Both the position numbers and the translations under genes were made by a program. Under the pieces are notes generated by a model that was not told the DNA's origin, made no database searches, and saw nothing but the letters and a program-made list of their open reading frames with translations. Shown here in pieces: positions 61,338 to 64,000 of a stretch of 64,000 nucleotides of DNA; positions within the stretch are counted from its first letter, which is position 1, and each line of letters begins with the position of its first letter. This stretch comes from Siderastrea siderea (lineage: Eukaryota; Cnidaria; Anthozoa; Scleractinia; Rhizangiidae), in contig OZ034968.1 in assembly GCA_964030785.1 (NCBI GenBank), positions 25,981,686 through 26,045,685 of the forward strand, written 5' to 3'.

Positions 61338-63226
61338 ATGACAGACTCCCATAAGGAAGCCAAGGCGCCACTGCAACAGCTCGAAGTAGATGGCGATCCA
61401 AAGGTGGCGTCTGGGAAAGGGGCGTTCGGTGGCTTATTCTTGAACAAAACCAAGCTCATAGCTCTTGCTGTTCTGATTTTGATTCTGTTGATTATAATAA
61501 TCGTCCTAGCTGCTGTACTTGGTCACGAACGAGCCAAGGACAAGAGACAGATAACGCGTAAGTAAACAATGTATGTTATTTAGGATCGTTGCAAATTCAA
61601 ATCATGTTTTAGGTAGATGTCAGCTGCAGGTTGATATTCAACCCAAAATGTGACGACGCTCGACAATTTCGAGCTGTTGTCATACATTGAATTTGACTTT
61701 AACTTGCTGTGTTAGCAGTATTCGAAATCTTTAACTTTGCTGTTGGTTGTAAGAGAATCGCGTTGAGCTATTAAAACTGGCCATCTGGTAGGGCGTTCAT
61801 ATATTCATGGCTCAGCGCGTCATTTCAAATCAGAATTTACAAGATTTAAATATATATGCACTAAGCTGATCCCTAACGGCACGCAAAGGCTTGTCAGTCA
61901 GTGAAATTTTCGTTTGCCTCATATAGTTTTATGGGTTCTAAGCGGGGAAATTGTTTCATGCAAACTAAAACACTCTTTTTTGTGGTTTTCAACAATGACA
62001 ACAGTTGGTAAAAACAACTTAAATATCGAGTTTTCTTTTATGAATTTGCATGCAAATTGCCATTCGCGTGAATGAGTAAACAAGCTGGTCAATTTGAATA
62101 GATGAAGATATCAGATGAAACACGAAAAACAGGCAAATCAGTGAAAACTATTCGCGCTTGTTCTATCATATCCGTTATGTATAGCAAACACTGTAGTGAC
62201 TCTTTCAAGTGACTATTTCAAGTGACTATTTCATATATTCTTTTTCACTAAAATAAAATTGTTCACAATATCATGTAACGCATATTTTTTTATGGACTGC
62301 GAGCAACTTTTTCCATTTTATTTTAAGTATGATAAATTTCCGCTCGCCCGTGCGCGTAGGGTCTGAGAAAAACTGCTCGACTGCACGTGGTCTAAATATT
62401 TTATTACCTACACATGAATGTGATTATAACTTATCCCGGCTCATTACTATGGGTGAATTCGGTTTCAGCAATAAGCTTATATTTTGGAAAAAAGAGTTGA
62501 AAAACAACTTTGCACGAAGTGCACGCAGGTGCTATTTTTAGGTGGGCTGGCTGGCTTGGGATAAGCCCTAATTATAACGTTCCATTGAAGGACTTCGTTG
62601 CGCGGCATTTAAGACAATCCCATTAAATAAACAGAGACGGGTTAATCTGGAAACAAATGGAAGTCGAATCCAGCGGCCCACATAGTTGGACCCTGTATGG
62701 ACCGCATGGAGATTTTTTTTGTTGGGTCTCGCTTTGTTTTTCCCACTACTAAAAAAATGGCGAGTTTAGGGAGTGTATTTCGAATACAGTCAATGGGCCA
62801 AAATGTCGTTGCAATATTCAAAACAGGTGGGCAGTCTAGAAGTTTTCCAGCCTTCTGGTTTTAATGAAATAAATTAAATCAATAAATCAATTAGTCAGTC
62901 GGTGAGTCAGTCAGTGAGTCAGTCTATCAATAAATCTTGTATTTAATGTTTTCCCTTTTTAGCTGTCAAAAAAGAAAAAGAGAAAGAAGTTGGCCCCACG
63001 TCTGTTAGTCCTACCACACCAGGTACAGAACCATGGTGGCAAATCCGTCTTCCTCAGAATGTCAAGCCCTATCATTATAATCTCACCTTACACATTGATC
63101 TCAACAAGCCTCACTTTGAAGGAACCGTGCATGTCTGGATCAATGTATCGAGTTCCACTCCTTATGTGCTACTTCACGTCCGTAACATGAATTTTACCAG
63201 GGTTGAAGTCCGGAAGGTATCAGGAG
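61338..63226 (+). CDS. M1-family membrane aminopeptidase, first two exons only
   Basis: Exon 1 (61338-61557) encodes a short cytosolic tail and one membrane helix (residues 40-62, LIALAVLILILLIIII), a type II anchor. Exon 2 (62963-63226) encodes a charged, Thr/Ser/Pro-rich stalk and then the start of the M1 N-terminal domain: PWWQIRLPQNVKPYHYNLTL, followed by FEGTVHVWINVSSSTPYVLLH. This is the beta-sandwich opening of aminopeptidase N, glutamyl aminopeptidase and relatives, ectoenzymes that trim N-terminal residues from peptides. The phases agree (1,1) and the donor GTGAGT after exon 2 is good. The zinc site (HEXXH) and catalytic domain lie beyond the right edge, so the exact subfamily cannot be named. 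Confidence 0.88.
61558..62962. other. Intron 1 of the aminopeptidase gene
   Basis: I see no exon or clear mobile element. A short AGTCAGTC-type repeat lies at about 62890-62930. Confidence 0.6.
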
Positions 63227-63489
63227 GTGAGTACAGTGACGGTGTTGCCATGGTGCTGCCATGGTGTTGCATGATAGCATTATATACAACAGACCTCGAA
63301 AAGTCAAGAGAAACAAGAGGTTGTGTTTGGACATAATCAAATTAAGGGAAAGGTTCATGGTTAGTTCAAACAGGTCACAGGAGATTAAAAAACAATATTA
63401 TACTTGAAACAGAAAGCGTCTATGCACGTTTCTTATAAACATCTTGAGACCAGAAATGTTGATGTCCACAGCGGCATCGATCACTACCA

Positions 63490-63870
63490 CGAGCAAACAT
63501 GTGAAAAACCATGTGAAATAGTGTGTGAAAAAGTGGTAATTTTCACATGGTATTCACATGTTTTTCACACTTATTTCACATGAAATTCCACATGCATGTG
63601 AAATTTTGCCATGTGAAAACAATGTGAAAAAGGGTGTGAAAAATGTTATCCCTTTCACACAGTGTTTCACATGCTCTATCAGACAAGTTCACACACCAAA
63701 CATGTGAAATACCGTGTAAAAAGGTGGTTGTTTTCACACAGTATTCATATGTTTTTCACCTGATAATTTCATATGCACATGTGAAATTTGACCATGTGAA
63801 AGGCATGTGAAAAGAATGTGAAAGACGTGAAAAAAATTACCTTTTCACAGTGTTTCACATGCTCTGTCAG
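63490..63870. repeat. CATGTGAAA/TTTCACATG repeat block, two diverged units
   Basis: The motif CATGTGAAA and its reverse complement occur over a dozen times. Two units of about 185 bp can be aligned, each ending in GTGTTTCACATGCTCTRTCAG (about 63660 and 63850). Each unit can form hairpins. It lies in intron 2 of the aminopeptidase gene. Confidence 0.85.
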
Positions 63871-64000
63871 AGAAGAAAGATAGGGAAACTTTCATTATCC
63901 TAGTATGGAATTTTCTGGGATACTACCAATGCTACACAAGATCTTGGCATCCTACCTAGCTATAGATTTCATATGTACAACAACAGCAAAATATAACAGG

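Overview
This is animal nuclear DNA: AT-rich, with short coding exons bounded by GT/AG sites, long introns full of decayed transposons, and no operons. The best guess for the source is an anthozoan cnidarian such as a stony coral. That rests on the repeat types and a TPR-like gene family I associate with corals, and it is an inference.

Layout. (1) 1-3769, minus strand: the 5' LTR and a long open gag-pol frame of a Ty3/gypsy retrotransposon that runs off the left edge. (2) 6335-21136, plus: gene A, a seven-exon TPR-like protein of unknown function whose 8.3 kb first intron holds a 5.4 kb foldback-type element with a second element nested in it, and then a decayed Penelope-like element. (3) 23285-36176, minus: a complete five-exon UDP-glucuronosyltransferase (505 aa), with LINE pieces, minisatellites and a broken transposon-derived nuclease-like gene in its introns. 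(4) 37656-47150, plus: an eight-exon gene for a secreted 1124-aa protein built like bacterial VioB (iminophenyl-pyruvate dimer synthase with a ferritin-like domain). It is the most striking gene here. (5) 48793-51890: a diverged tandem duplication of about 1.55 kb covering the promoter side and the first codons of the next gene. (6) 51864-57769, plus: gene D, a paralogue of gene A with the same seven-exon structure and the same intron phases. (7) 57770-61337: intergenic DNA with two MITEs and a tRNA-like gene inside a foldback. (8) 61338 onward, plus: the first two exons of a membrane-anchored M1 aminopeptidase that continues past the right edge.

How the genes relate. Genes A and D are paralogues about 30 kb apart, enclosing a divergent pair: the glycosyltransferase and the VioB-like gene. 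The pair suggests, without proving, that a VioB-like product or its substrates could be glucosylated or glucuronidated. Most other DNA is transposon debris, and many pieces have clear terminal inverted repeats, including one 799-bp element with a 9-bp target-site duplication.
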